Of a stretch of DNA of 24,156 nucleotides, positions 6,517 through 14,069 are shown piece by piece. This DNA comes from JAUYIV01 sp040882645 (GTDB lineage Bacteria; Actinomycetota; Acidimicrobiia; Spongiisociales; UBA11373). Within the stretch, counting starts at the first letter, position 1. Every line of letters starts with the position of its first letter. The notes beneath the pieces were generated by a model that did no database searches, was not told the DNA's origin, and saw only the letters and a list, made by a program, of their open reading frames with translations. Made by a program: the position numbers and the translations under genes. The DNA is taken from the NCBI GenBank assembly GCA_040882645.1, contig JBBEAX010000051.1:1-24156 (forward strand). Reading direction: 5' to 3'.

Positions 6517-9279
6517 TCAATCGGCGGTGATGAGGTCGACGCGTGCGTCCAGGTCGAGCTGGCGACCTTCATCCCGCGCCCTTGCGGCGACATCCGTGTC
6601 GAGCCCGTCGCCGATCTCCGCCGCCACCCGGTCGCGCAGGCCGGAGAGGACCCACCAGGGGCTGTTGCCTTCCTCCTCCTCGGCCTCGATGGCGCCCAAG
6701 AGGCGGGCGGCACCCTCGAGATCGCCGCGCCGAGCATCCACGACGGCGCGGAGCACGACGTTGATCGCCCGTACGGCCCCGAAGACGCGCACATGGGGGT
6801 TCGCGAACGAACGCTGGACGTGCTCGACGTACCGGTCGAGCCCGGTGTCGTCGCCGGCCTCCGCTTCACAGAAGGCCAGGTAGGCCCTGGATAGGGGTAG
6901 GTAGTCATCGAGACCGCCGTTTTCGACCTGGACGAGAGACTGCTGGAAGGCCTCCCGGGCACGCCCGGGCTCCCCTGCGGAGAGCTCGAAGAACCCCACC
7001 TGCCAGTACTGCTCGCAGAGCCGCTGAGCCGACTCCAAAGCCCGCGACGCGGCGATGGCGTTCCTGAAGCGCTCCCGCGCCCCTTCGACGTCGCCGGTGC
7101 GACCGGCGGACTCGGCGAGGTTGCCCAGGGACACGGCGAGACCCGCCGGATCACCGATGCGGCGCGAAACTTCGAGAGCCTGCTCGTTCAGCTCTGCTGC
7201 CCGGTCGAATTCGTTGAGACCCTCCATCTCCACCCCGAGGTTGATCAACGCCGCCGAATAGCCGTGCATGAGCAGCGCCGTGTCGGCGCCCTCCTCGTCG
7301 AGGCGGCGGTACAGCTCCCCCGCCTCTTCGAGCATGGGCACCGACTCGAGATGCCGTTCGGTGCTGATGAGCAAGGTCCCCAGGCCGAGCAGGCCCTGGG
7401 CGCGAACGAGCGCCGGAGCGTCCTCGCCGGCTGCCCCGACGGCGCGCTCCAGCCAAGAAACCCCCTCCGACCACCTGGCCTTGAACCACCAGAAACGCCA
7501 GAAGCCCCCGGCGATCTCCAGCGCCAGGGCCGGCTCCCCACCCTCGATCGCCCAGGTCATCGCCTGGCGGAGGTTGTCCAGCTCGGTGTCGATCCGCTGC
7601 CACCACTCCTGTTCCTGGGGGCCACGGATGTTCTTTCCGGCCTCGACCGAGAGGTCACGGAACCAGCGGGCGTGACGGAGGCGGAACGCGTCGGCGGCGC
7701 CCGACTCGTCGAGCCGGTCGCGGGCGAACTGCCGCAGGGTCTCCAGGAGGCGGTAGCGGGAGTCTTCGCCCTCCGAGTCGACGGCCACCAGTGACTTGTC
7801 CACCAGCGATGGGAGCAGCTCGAGCACGGACAGCACATCGAGCTCGTCGTCGGTGCATATGTCCTCGACCGCCTCCAGAGTGAACCCGCCCTGGAAGACC
7901 GAAAGACGCTCGAAGAGGCGGCGCTCCGGCTCCTCCAGTAACCGGTAGGACCAGTCGATCGCCGCCGACAGGGTCTGCTGACGGGGCAGCGCGGTACGGC
8001 TCCCTCCGGTGAGGAGGCGAAACCTCTGGTCGAGGTTCTCGGCGATCTGCTTGGGGCTGAAGGTGCGCAGCCGCGCCGCCGCTAGTTCCAGGGCGAGAGG
8101 CATGCCGTCGAGCCGCCGGCAGATCTCGGCGACGGAGGGCGCCATCGCCTCGGTGATGTGGAAGTTGGGCTGGCCCGCCTGGGCGCGCTCGAGGAAGAGG
8201 CGCACCGCGTCATACCGGATCAACTCGGCAAGGTCCGGGGTCTCCCCGCGCCGGGGCATGGCGAGCGACGGCATGCCGTATGCGACCTCGCCGCTCACGC
8301 CGAGCAGCTCGCGGCTGGTGGCGACCACCTTGGTCTCTGGGGCACCGGCCACAAGGTCGGCGACGAACTCGGCCGCTCCGGAGATCATGTGCTCGCAGTT
8401 GTCGACGATCAGCAGCGCCTGCCGGCCAGCGAGGTGCTCGACGATCGATTCGCGCACGCTTCGCCCTGGGGGCTGGGCCACGCCGAGGGCGTCGGCCGCG
8501 GTGGCGTCGATGTAGTCCGGGTCGGTGATAGCCCCCAGCTCGATGAGCCAGGTCCCCCCGGGGAACTCGTCTACCAGCTCCACCGCCGCCTGGATAGCGA
8601 GCCGGGTCTTCCCGGCGCCGCCAACACCGGTGAGGGTGAGCACCCGGGCACCGCGGATGAGTTTCTCGACCTCCGCCAGCTCCTGGTCGCGCCCCACGAA
8701 CGAGGTGGCCAGCGTGGGGAGGTTGTTGGGGACCATGTCGGGGGTGCGCAGCGGCGGGAAGTCGGTGGGGACGCCCGCGACGTCCATCTGGAAGATCCGC
8801 TCCGATCGGGCAAGATCGCGGAGGCGGTGCTCGCCCAGGTCGCGGAAGGAGATCCCCTCCCCAACCACACCTCCGGCCATCCGCTCGGTGATGAGGCTCA
8901 CCAGGACCTGGCCGCCATTTGCCACCGAGAGCAGACGCGAGGTGCGGTTCAGAGCCGGCCCGAAGTAGTCGTCGTCGCGCTCCTCCGCATCGCCGGTGTG
9001 GACCGCAATGCGGACCTTGAGGGCGCCGACGTCGGGATGCACCTGATCGGCGAGGCGGCGGGCGAGATCGGCGGCGGAAACGAGGCCGTCGGCGGCGGCA
9101 CCGAACACGGCGAGCGCCCCGTCGCCGGTGTGCTTGAACACCTTCCCGCCGTGAGCGTCGACGATCTTGCGGATCACCTCGTCGTGATCGCTCAGCGCCT
9201 TCTTCATCGCCTGCGGGTGCAGGTCCCAGAGGCGCGTCGAGCCCTCGATGTCGGTGAACAGAAAAGTGAGGGCGGCCAT
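6517..9279 (-). CDS. Class III nucleotidyl cyclase fused to NB-ARC-like ATPase and TPR-like repeats
   Basis: The 920-residue cytoplasmic protein has three parts. Residues 1-165 form a class III cyclase domain: LTFLFTDIEGSTRLW with metal Asp10, VFKHTGDGALAVF with Lys49 and Asp53, and DDDYFGPALNRTSRL with Asp104, Asn111 and Arg115. All expected catalytic residues appear present, so cAMP synthesis is plausible. Residues about 190-530 are a STAND/AfsR-type ATPase with Walker A GVGGAGKT (218-225), Walker B LLIVDN (Asp293), the sensor-like ATSRE and GMPLALELAAARLR. The remainder is helical repeat sequence resembling TPRs. No C-terminal LuxR HTH is seen. The architecture suggests a ligand- or ATP-gated cyclase switch. 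ATG 9279 is chosen because MAALTFLFTDIEGST is the usual N-terminus; the longer upstream frame starts inside repeat DNA. Confidence 0.92.
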   Translation of the reverse strand: MAALTFLFTDIEGSTRLWDLHPQAMKKALSDHDEVIRKIVDAHGGKVFKHTGDGALAVFGAAADGLVSAADLARRLADQVHPDVGALKVRIAVHTGDAEERDDDYFGPALNRTSRLLSVANGGQVLVSLITERMAGGVVGEGISFRDLGEHRLRDLARSERIFQMDVAGVPTDFPPLRTPDMVPNNLPTLATSFVGRDQELAEVEKLIRGARVLTLTGVGGAGKTRLAIQAAVELVDEFPGGTWLIELGAITDPDYIDATAADALGVAQPPGRSVRESIVEHLAGRQALLIVDNCEHMISGAAEFVADLVAGAPETKVVATSRELLGVSGEVAYGMPSLAMPRRGETPDLAELIRYDAVRLFLERAQAGQPNFHITEAMAPSVAEICRRLDGMPLALELAAARLRTFSPKQIAENLDQRFRLLTGGSRTALPRQQTLSAAIDWSYRLLEEPERRLFERLSVFQGGFTLEAVEDICTDDELDVLSVLELLPSLVDKSLVAVDSEGEDSRYRLLETLRQFARDRLDESGAADAFRLRHARWFRDLSVEAGKNIRGPQEQEWWQRIDTELDNLRQAMTWAIEGGEPALALEIAGGFWRFWWFKARWSEGVSWLERAVGAAGEDAPALVRAQGLLGLGTLLISTERHLESVPMLEEAGELYRRLDEEGADTALLMHGYSAALINLGVEMEGLNEFDRAAELNEQALEVSRRIGDPAGLAVSLGNLAESAGRTGDVEGARERFRNAIAASRALESAQRLCEQYWQVGFFELSAGEPGRAREAFQQSLVQVENGGLDDYLPLSRAYLAFCEAEAGDDTGLDRYVEHVQRSFANPHVRVFGAVRAINVVLRAVVDARRGDLEGAARLLGAIEAEEEEGNSPWWVLSGLRDRVAAEIGDGLDTDVAARARDEGRQLDLDARVDLITAD

Positions 9280-9325
9280 TGGGGGTGAACGGTACCGGAA
9301 GCGCGCAATCGGGACTGGTCGGAGT

Positions 9326-9427
9326 AGAGAGTCAAGAGTCAAGAATCAAGACTCAAGAATCAAGATTCAAGATTCAAGAATCGCACTGACCGCAATTGTC
9401 TTGACTCCTGACTCTTGGCTCCTGAAT
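9326..9427. repeat. Inverted pair of heptamer arrays (CAAGAnT x7, CTTGACT x4)
   Basis: After a partial unit, seven 7-bp units occupy 9333-9381: CAAGAGT, CAAGAAT, CAAGACT, CAAGAAT, CAAGATT twice, CAAGAAT. After 18 bp the reverse-complement family follows at 9400-9427: CTTGACT, CCTGACT, CTTGGCT, CCTGAAT. The two arms could fold into a long imperfect hairpin. The element lies in the divergent spacer between the cyclase gene and the diguanylate cyclase gene. Confidence 0.9.
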
Positions 9428-9493
9428 CCCCGTGGCTGGAGAACCCTCCTGAGGACGCGAAAACCTTCCCTCAACCCGATCGTGACTAGTGCC

Positions 9494-9516
9494 GACTGAC
9501 TAGTCATGAGTCAGTC
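9494..9516. promoter_or_regulatory. Inverted repeat enclosing the diguanylate cyclase start codon
   Basis: Perfect 8-bp arms GACTGACT (9494-9501) and AGTCAGTC (9509-9516) flank a 7-nt loop holding the ATG (9506-9508). The overlapping TGACTAGTCA (9498-9507) is itself palindromic. The 10-mer ACTGACTAGT is shared with 2286-2295. Either an operator or an mRNA hairpin controlling initiation is possible; no Shine-Dalgarno sequence is seen. Confidence 0.45.
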
Positions 9517-10444
9517 GCCCATTTCGCCCCCGGAGGACCACAGCCTGGTCCGCTTTGCCATCGTGCGCCGTTTCCCCAACGCCGCCCCCCTGTTGATCGG
9601 AGTGGTGCTGGTCGCGCTAATCGCCGTCGCCGACTGGGCGACCGGCCCTGAACTGTCGTTCTCGGTGCTGTACCTGGGGGCGGTGGTCGCCGTCACCTGG
9701 TTGGGCACCCGCCGCCACGGGATGCTGGTCGCCGTCTTGGCCTCCGCCGAGAGCCTGCTGGCCTCCGTCATCGTCGACGGCACCATCGCCGTCGCCACGC
9801 TGTGGAACGCTTCGACCCAACTGCTGGTGCTGCTGCTCGCCGCCACCGCGATCGGCTCGCTGCGTCATGCCGTCGTCGAGCAGCGGCGGATGGCGATGGT
9901 CGACCCCCTGACCGGGTCGATGAACCGGCGGGCCTTCCAGTTGGTCGCCGAGCGGGAACGCCTCCGCGCCGGGCGGGACGGTTCGCCGCTGACGCTCGCC
10001 TACTTCGACCTCGACCACTTCAAGCAGCTCAACGACCGGCTCGGCCATGCCGCCGGCGACCGGATCCTCGAGAAGTTCACCGCGGCCGCCGAGGACACGA
10101 TTCGAGGCACCGACCTCCTCGCCCGTATCGGCGGCGACGAGTTCGTGTTACTCCTCCCCGACACCGACGCCCGCGAGGCGATGGTGGTCGTCGACCGGGT
10201 GCGCAAGATCCTGAAGGACGAGGAAACCCTCGGCCACCCGATGACCAGTTCGGTGGGCATCGCCTCGTACCGCTTCCCACCGAGCTCGGTGGATGCCATG
10301 CTCGCCGGCGCCGATGAACTCCTGTATCAGGCCAAGGACCGGGGCGGCGACACCGTCGTCGGCATGGTCATCGTCGGCCCCTGGACCCGCTGGTCCGACT
10401 CGTTCCACCTCCCAGAACCAGCCGAGAAGTTCCAGGTCATCTGA
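9506..10444 (+). CDS. Membrane diguanylate cyclase (GGDEF)
   Basis: The protein makes c-di-GMP from two GTP. Residues about 28-118 hold roughly four hydrophobic segments forming a membrane anchor of MASE-like size without an obvious named sensor. The GGDEF domain starts at DPLTGSMNRRAF (133-144), continues with LAYFDLDHFKQLND and has an intact active site GGDEF (209-213). RGTD (200-203), exactly five residues upstream, is a canonical product-inhibition I-site. There is no EAL or HD-GYP domain. A C-terminal tail of about 25 residues follows the domain. ATG 9506 is the only plausible early start but has no clear ribosome site; it sits in a palindrome. The Tad pilus operon lies about 800 bp downstream, a plausible but unproven target of c-di-GMP control. 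Confidence 0.94.
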   Translation: MSQSPISPPEDHSLVRFAIVRRFPNAAPLLIGVVLVALIAVADWATGPELSFSVLYLGAVVAVTWLGTRRHGMLVAVLASAESLLASVIVDGTIAVATLWNASTQLLVLLLAATAIGSLRHAVVEQRRMAMVDPLTGSMNRRAFQLVAERERLRAGRDGSPLTLAYFDLDHFKQLNDRLGHAAGDRILEKFTAAAEDTIRGTDLLARIGGDEFVLLLPDTDAREAMVVVDRVRKILKDEETLGHPMTSSVGIASYRFPPSSVDAMLAGADELLYQAKDRGGDTVVGMVIVGPWTRWSDSFHLPEPAEKFQVI

Positions 10445-10487
10445 GTCTCCGGGCGGCCTCCGGCCGGCCAGTCTCCAGTAACCGGCG

Positions 10488-10565
10488 TCCTCCCCTGGCT
10501 TCCGGGGGAGGTGGCTGTCGGCCGGAGAGGCCGGCAGACGGAGGGGGCAGCGGACCCAGCGAGCA
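10488..10565. repeat. Interspersed GC-rich element, copy 1
   Basis: The copy begins TCCTCCCCTGGCTTCCGGGG and ends with a GGAGGGGGCAGC block followed by GGACCCAGCGAGCA. The same outer blocks, with different sequence between, recur at 23878-23939. Inside are two hairpins: CCTCCCC/GGGGAGG (10489-10511) and CTGTCGGCC/GGCCGGCAG (10515-10537, one G-U pair). It lies just after the diguanylate cyclase stop and may also end transcription. Confidence 0.7.
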
Positions 10566-10595
10566 CCCCGACGACCGAGCCTCTGAAGATCGGCG

Positions 10596-10612
10596 GCCGG
10601 GCGAAGCCCGGC
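10596..10612. terminator. Hairpin between convergent genes
   Basis: A perfect 7-bp stem GCCGGGC/GCCCGGC closes a GAA loop between the convergent diguanylate cyclase and DCC-protein genes. Without a T-tract it is only a candidate bidirectional terminator. Confidence 0.4.
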
Positions 10613-10623
10613 AGCCGAAACAC

Positions 10624-11013
10624 TTACTCGCCCGACTCGTCCCTCTCCGATTGCGGTAGCGAGCACGCCGGGGTGCCTCCCGGGAACCGATGACGATGGC
10701 GGGCGATCAGGCGGTATACCGGCCAGGCGAGCCACGACACCGGCGTAAGCGAGCCGAGCCAGCCCAGCGGCCTCCAATACCACTGGGCGCGACGGAGCAG
10801 CACCGCGATGGCGTCCGGCCCGGCCACCACCAGACCGGGCTCAACCCACAGGACCACCTCCTCCACCTCCCGCTGCTCGACCCCGAGTGCGGAAAGGTCG
10901 GCCCATTGCCAGGGAGTGATCTCCGCCTCGGTCCGCACATGCCGCTCGATAAACCGCGCGCAGCTCGTGCAGAAGGCGCAGTCACCGTCGTAGAGGAAGA
11001 TCGGTCTGGTCAT
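10624..11013 (-). CDS. DCC-family thiol-disulfide oxidoreductase-like protein (DUF393)
   Basis: The 129-residue protein opens with RPIFLYDGDCAFCTSCARF, the DCC signature of the DUF393 family, with Cys12, Cys15 and Cys18. The fold is thought to be thioredoxin-like, and members are often called thiol-disulfide oxidoreductases, though substrates are rarely known. A Trp-rich helical middle (WYWRPLGWLGSL and onward, about 78-105) could associate with the membrane. The C-terminus is Arg/His-rich. The ATG at 11013 has GAGG upstream at suitable spacing; an in-frame ATG four codons earlier is an alternative. It stands alone, divergent from the pilus operon and convergent with the diguanylate cyclase gene. 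Confidence 0.88.
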   Translation of the reverse strand: MTRPIFLYDGDCAFCTSCARFIERHVRTEAEITPWQWADLSALGVEQREVEEVVLWVEPGLVVAGPDAIAVLLRRAQWYWRPLGWLGSLTPVSWLAWPVYRLIARHRHRFPGGTPACSLPQSERDESGE

Positions 11014-11117
11014 CGGGTGCCTCATTGCCGAACCCGCCACACGCTGGCGGCAGCCACTCAGGGTAAGCCTCCACATGGGAACACCTCGCGGAACGGAGTG
11101 GCCCCGGAAGGGTGCCT

Positions 11118-11172
11118 CGCGAAAACCTCACTTCGCGTACCCCTTGAGTCGCGCCTCCCTGGCTGATAGTTC
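11118..11172 (+). promoter_or_regulatory. Candidate promoter region of the Tad operon
   Basis: In the 221-bp divergent spacer a hairpin CGCGAA-8 nt-TTCGCG occupies 11118-11137. A -35-like TTGAGT (11144-11149) is followed 15 to 17 bp later by GATAGT or TAGTTC as a weak -10. This is the only promoter-like arrangement seen ahead of the long co-oriented operon; it is a visual guess. Confidence 0.25.
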
Positions 11173-11234
11173 TTCGCCACCGTCACTCGCCGAACGGCGC
11201 TGACTTCCCCAGACGGCACCGGAAGGGGACGCGC

Positions 11235-11534
11235 GTGGAGACGAATGGGCACCCAGATCTGGTCGGGATTGGCCGGGTTCTGAGGGAGCGCATGGACCGC
11301 ACTCTCGAGGCCGAAATGGAAGCGGCCCGAGCCGCCGCGCGGCGGATGCGAGCACTGCGGGACGTCCTCATCGCCGCCGAGGACCGCGGGTCGAGCGTGC
11401 TCCTCGGTGCCACCGATGGTTCGGTGCACACCGGGACCATCACCGCGGTGGGTGCCGACCATGTCGAGATCTCGAACCACTCCGGATGCCGGATCCTGGC
11501 CCTCACTCATCTCGTATCGCTGGAGGAACGATGA
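11235..11534 (+). CDS. Small protein heading the Tad operon: helical region plus beta-barrel-like domain
   Basis: I do not recognise the family. Of 99 residues, about 10-50 are predicted to be one long amphipathic helix (RERMDRTLEAEMEAARAAAR), a likely coiled coil. Residues about 52-99 (SSVLLGATDGSVHTGTITAV, then GADHVEISNHSG) look like a small five-strand barrel resembling Lsm, SH3 or PRC-barrel folds. There is no membrane segment. GTG 11235 is preceded by GGAAGGGG six nt upstream. Its stop overlaps the CpaB-like start (ATGA), so it is translated with the pilus genes and may be a pilus-specific accessory or regulatory subunit; this is inference from context. Confidence 0.75.
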   Translation: METNGHPDLVGIGRVLRERMDRTLEAEMEAARAAARRMRALRDVLIAAEDRGSSVLLGATDGSVHTGTITAVGADHVEISNHSGCRILALTHLVSLEER

Positions 11535-12100
11535 GCCGGGTTCGCCTCGACCTCCGCTTGGTCGCAGCCGGCGCCCTAGCCCTTATTGCCGGCCTCACCG
11601 TCCTGTCGCTGACACGACCGGCCGCACGCGTGGAAGTACTGGTGGCGGCGGAGGCGCTGCCGGCAGGCGTACCTCTCGACACTTTCGCGTTCACCAAGAC
11701 CAGCGTTGAACCGATCGCCGGGCTCGTTCTGGCCGACCAGGCCCCTGAACTTGTCGGATGGACACTTGCGGTCGACCTGTCTGAGGGTGCCCCCCTGACC
11801 GACTCGATCCTGGAGCCGCCGCCCGGCGCCGAACCTCACCTGATCGCCGTCACTCTCGAGATGGGACACGCCGTGCAAGGCCAACTGATCGCCGGCGATC
11901 TGGTCGACATATACGTGACGGATGACCTCGAGACCAGGCTCCTCGCCGCCTCGGTGAAGGTGATCTCGGCCGAAGTCGACACCGTAGGACTAGTGGGAAG
12001 CGACGTGGCACTGTTGCTGGCAGTCGACGACGCCCTCGCGCCTCGGCTCGTAGCGGCGATGCAGACGGCGGCGATCGACCTCGTGCGGGTGACGGAATGA
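11531..12100 (+). CDS. CpaB/RcpC-like SAF-domain pilus assembly protein
   Basis: The 189-residue protein has one N-terminal membrane helix (about 9-27) followed by a SAF domain (VEVLVAAEALPAGVPLDTFA) and the second conserved block IAVTLEMGHAVQGQLIAGDLVDIYVT, typical of CpaB/RcpC in Flp pilus operons. In diderms RcpC acts in the periplasm near the secretin. Here, without a secretin, it probably acts on the outer face of the cytoplasmic membrane, perhaps gating or binding cell wall. ATG 11531 overlaps the preceding stop (ATGA) with GGAGG just upstream. Its own stop overlaps the TadZ-like gene start. Confidence 0.88.
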   Translation: MSRVRLDLRLVAAGALALIAGLTVLSLTRPAARVEVLVAAEALPAGVPLDTFAFTKTSVEPIAGLVLADQAPELVGWTLAVDLSEGAPLTDSILEPPPGAEPHLIAVTLEMGHAVQGQLIAGDLVDIYVTDDLETRLLAASVKVISAEVDTVGLVGSDVALLLAVDDALAPRLVAAMQTAAIDLVRVTE

Positions 12101-13131
12101 CTCTGCGGGTCGCCACGGTGCTTTCGGCCCGTGAGTGGGAGTCACGCCTCGTCGCTGCCGCTCGCTCCTCGGCAACCGTGCGACTCGTGTTGCGGGCGTT
12201 CCTGCCAGGGGAGGTCTCCGAACAGACCGAGACACTCGACGTAGTGGTAGTGGGGTCTGAGACGCCTTGGGCGACCACTGCCCGGCTGATGGCATGGCGA
12301 CGTGACGGGCTGCGCGTCGTGGGAGTTCACCCGGTGGGTGATCGCCCGGCTGCGGACCGGCTCAGGGCGGCAGAAGTCGACCTGGTCCTGCCCGACGACC
12401 TCGGCGCTGAGGGCATGCTTCGGGAGATCCGCCTCATCGAGCCGGCAGCTCACCGAGCCGAGGGAACCGCGCCCCTCGTCGTCGTCACCGGCCCCCGTGG
12501 TGCTCCGGGTCGAACCGAGATCGCCCTGGCACTCGCCTGGAACTCAAGTGGACGTGTGCCCACCACCCTGATCGACGCCGACCTCGACGCGCCGGCCCTC
12601 GCAGTTCGGTTGGGCATTCCGCCCCGACCGGACCTCGCAGACGCGGTCGACTCGGTTCATGGCAGCGGAACACTTCCCTTGGCGGTGCTCCATGACATCG
12701 GCCGCCTCGCGGTGTTGCCGGGATCTCATCGACCGGGTGAGCCGCCGTTGCGCCCTGAACCCATCTTCGATGTGGTCGACGCCGCGCGCTACTCACGGAA
12801 GGTCGTAGTGGACGCTGGTCCGTGGCCGGCGAATCTGGAGGTCACCAAGGCGGCGACCGAGGCGGTGATCGTGGCCGAGGGCTCGCCGCTGGGGATCGTC
12901 AGAGCTGCTGCCGTCACCGCTGAGTGGACCGGTCCGCCACCACGACTCGTCCTGAACCGGGTGCGGCCAGCCGATCGATCAGAGGTGGTGGCGGCTATCC
13001 GCCGCTGGACGGGCCTCGAGCCTGCCGCCGTGATCCCTCCGATCTCCAGGATCGCCGGGAGCGTACGCGGCGCCGGAGCCCCCATCCGCAAGCTGCGGGC
13101 CCTCGTGGCTCCACTGGGGGTCGAACCATGA
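12097..13131 (+). CDS. TadZ/CpaE-like ParA/MinD-family protein with altered P-loop
   Basis: The 344-residue protein has an N-terminal receiver-like or atypical domain (about 1-120) and a ParA/MinD-like domain. The expected deviant Walker A (KGGxGKT) reads GPRGAPGRTE at 132-141, with both signature lysines replaced by arginine. The next conserved block LIDADLDAPALAVRLG (158-173) is well kept, and DAGP near 230 matches the later D-x-G-P/Walker B region. TadZ proteins localise the pilus machine to a cell pole and some lack ATPase activity, so this one may bind nucleotide weakly or not at all. It is coupled to its neighbours by ATGA overlaps on both sides. Confidence 0.85.
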   Translation: MTLRVATVLSAREWESRLVAAARSSATVRLVLRAFLPGEVSEQTETLDVVVVGSETPWATTARLMAWRRDGLRVVGVHPVGDRPAADRLRAAEVDLVLPDDLGAEGMLREIRLIEPAAHRAEGTAPLVVVTGPRGAPGRTEIALALAWNSSGRVPTTLIDADLDAPALAVRLGIPPRPDLADAVDSVHGSGTLPLAVLHDIGRLAVLPGSHRPGEPPLRPEPIFDVVDAARYSRKVVVDAGPWPANLEVTKAATEAVIVAEGSPLGIVRAAAVTAEWTGPPPRLVLNRVRPADRSEVVAAIRRWTGLEPAAVIPPISRIAGSVRGAGAPIRKLRALVAPLGVEP

Positions 13132-14069
13132 ACGGCGATGGGTTCCTCGGCTCCGTCCTGTCCGATCCCCAGGTCGAGGAGGTCATCGTGCTTGGAGGCG
13201 AGCGCACTTTCGTCGTCCGCAACGGCGTCAAGACGCTCCTGCCCGAGGTCATCGACACCGACACCCTGCGCCACTTCGTCGACCGCATCCTCAGCGGAAC
13301 CGGACGCCGACTCGACCTCGCCAGCCCCATCGTGTCCGCCCAGCTCGAAGACGGCAGCCGGGTCCATGTCACCGGACCCCCGGTGACACATCCCGCTCGT
13401 CTCAACGTACAGATTCGGCGCTTCGTCCTCGCCTCGAGCGGGCTCGACCGCCTCGTGGAGCTCGGAACGCTTCCAGAGACGCTGGCGGACCTGTTGGCGG
13501 ACGCGATCAGATCGGACAAGACAATCCTCGTCTCCGGCGCGCCGGGGGCGGGCAAGACAACGATGATCAACTGCCTGCTCACCGCCGTCCCGCCAGATCG
13601 ACGAGTCGTCACTTGTGAAGAAGTCTTCGAGATCTCGGCCGACATCCCAGACATCACCCAGATGCAAACCCGCGAGGCCGGGCTCGACGGCGGAGGGCAG
13701 ATAACCCTTCGTGACCTCGTGCGTTCGTCGCTGCGGCAGAGACCCGACCGGATCGTCGTGGGCGAAGTTCGGGGCCCCGAGGCATTGGATCTTCTGCTTG
13801 CTCTGAACGCAGGCTGCTCCGGGCTTGCCACCCTTCACGCCAACTCAGCCGTCGACGCGCTCGACAAGGTCGTCGGTTACTGCGTGCTCGCGGGCCAGAA
13901 CGTGGTCGTCGACTACGTGGCGGCATCCCTGGCGTCAGTGGTCGATCTCGTCGTATTCCTCCGGCGAAGGCCCGCCCATCGGGTCGTCGAGGAAGTGGTG
14001 GGCGTCCAGGGACGCAAGGACGGGCAATTTCAGGTCGACCGTATCTATCAGCGGGCGGATTCCGAATGA
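13128..14069 (+). CDS. tadA: TadA/CpaF-type pilus assembly ATPase
   Basis: This secretion ATPase powers Flp pilus assembly at the inner membrane. The 313 residues include GSRVHVTGPPV (77-87), Walker A GAPGAGKT (137-144), the Asp-box variant VTCEEVFEI (161-169), Walker B RIVVGEVRGPEALDLL (208-223) and the His-box GLATLHANS (232-240). The protein is shorter than typical TadA/CpaF (about 400 or more residues): it begins directly in the N-domain next to the catalytic core and lacks the extra N-terminal helical region. The frame is open further upstream, but the ATGA overlap at 13128, matching the other junctions, supports this start. Confidence 0.95.
   Translation: MNGDGFLGSVLSDPQVEEVIVLGGERTFVVRNGVKTLLPEVIDTDTLRHFVDRILSGTGRRLDLASPIVSAQLEDGSRVHVTGPPVTHPARLNVQIRRFVLASSGLDRLVELGTLPETLADLLADAIRSDKTILVSGAPGAGKTTMINCLLTAVPPDRRVVTCEEVFEISADIPDITQMQTREAGLDGGGQITLRDLVRSSLRQRPDRIVVGEVRGPEALDLLLALNAGCSGLATLHANSAVDALDKVVGYCVLAGQNVVVDYVAASLASVVDLVVFLRRRPAHRVVEEVVGVQGRKDGQFQVDRIYQRADSE

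Noticed and set aside
8158..9288. 376-codon plus-strand frame opposite the cyclase gene
   Set aside because: No domain is recognisable in it, while the minus strand encodes an intact cyclase and ATPase domain over the same bases.
11014..11234. c-di-GMP riboswitch ahead of the Tad operon
   Set aside because: I looked for GEMM-type conserved blocks because a diguanylate cyclase is nearby, but saw no matching core, only a small CGCGAA/TTCGCG hairpin.
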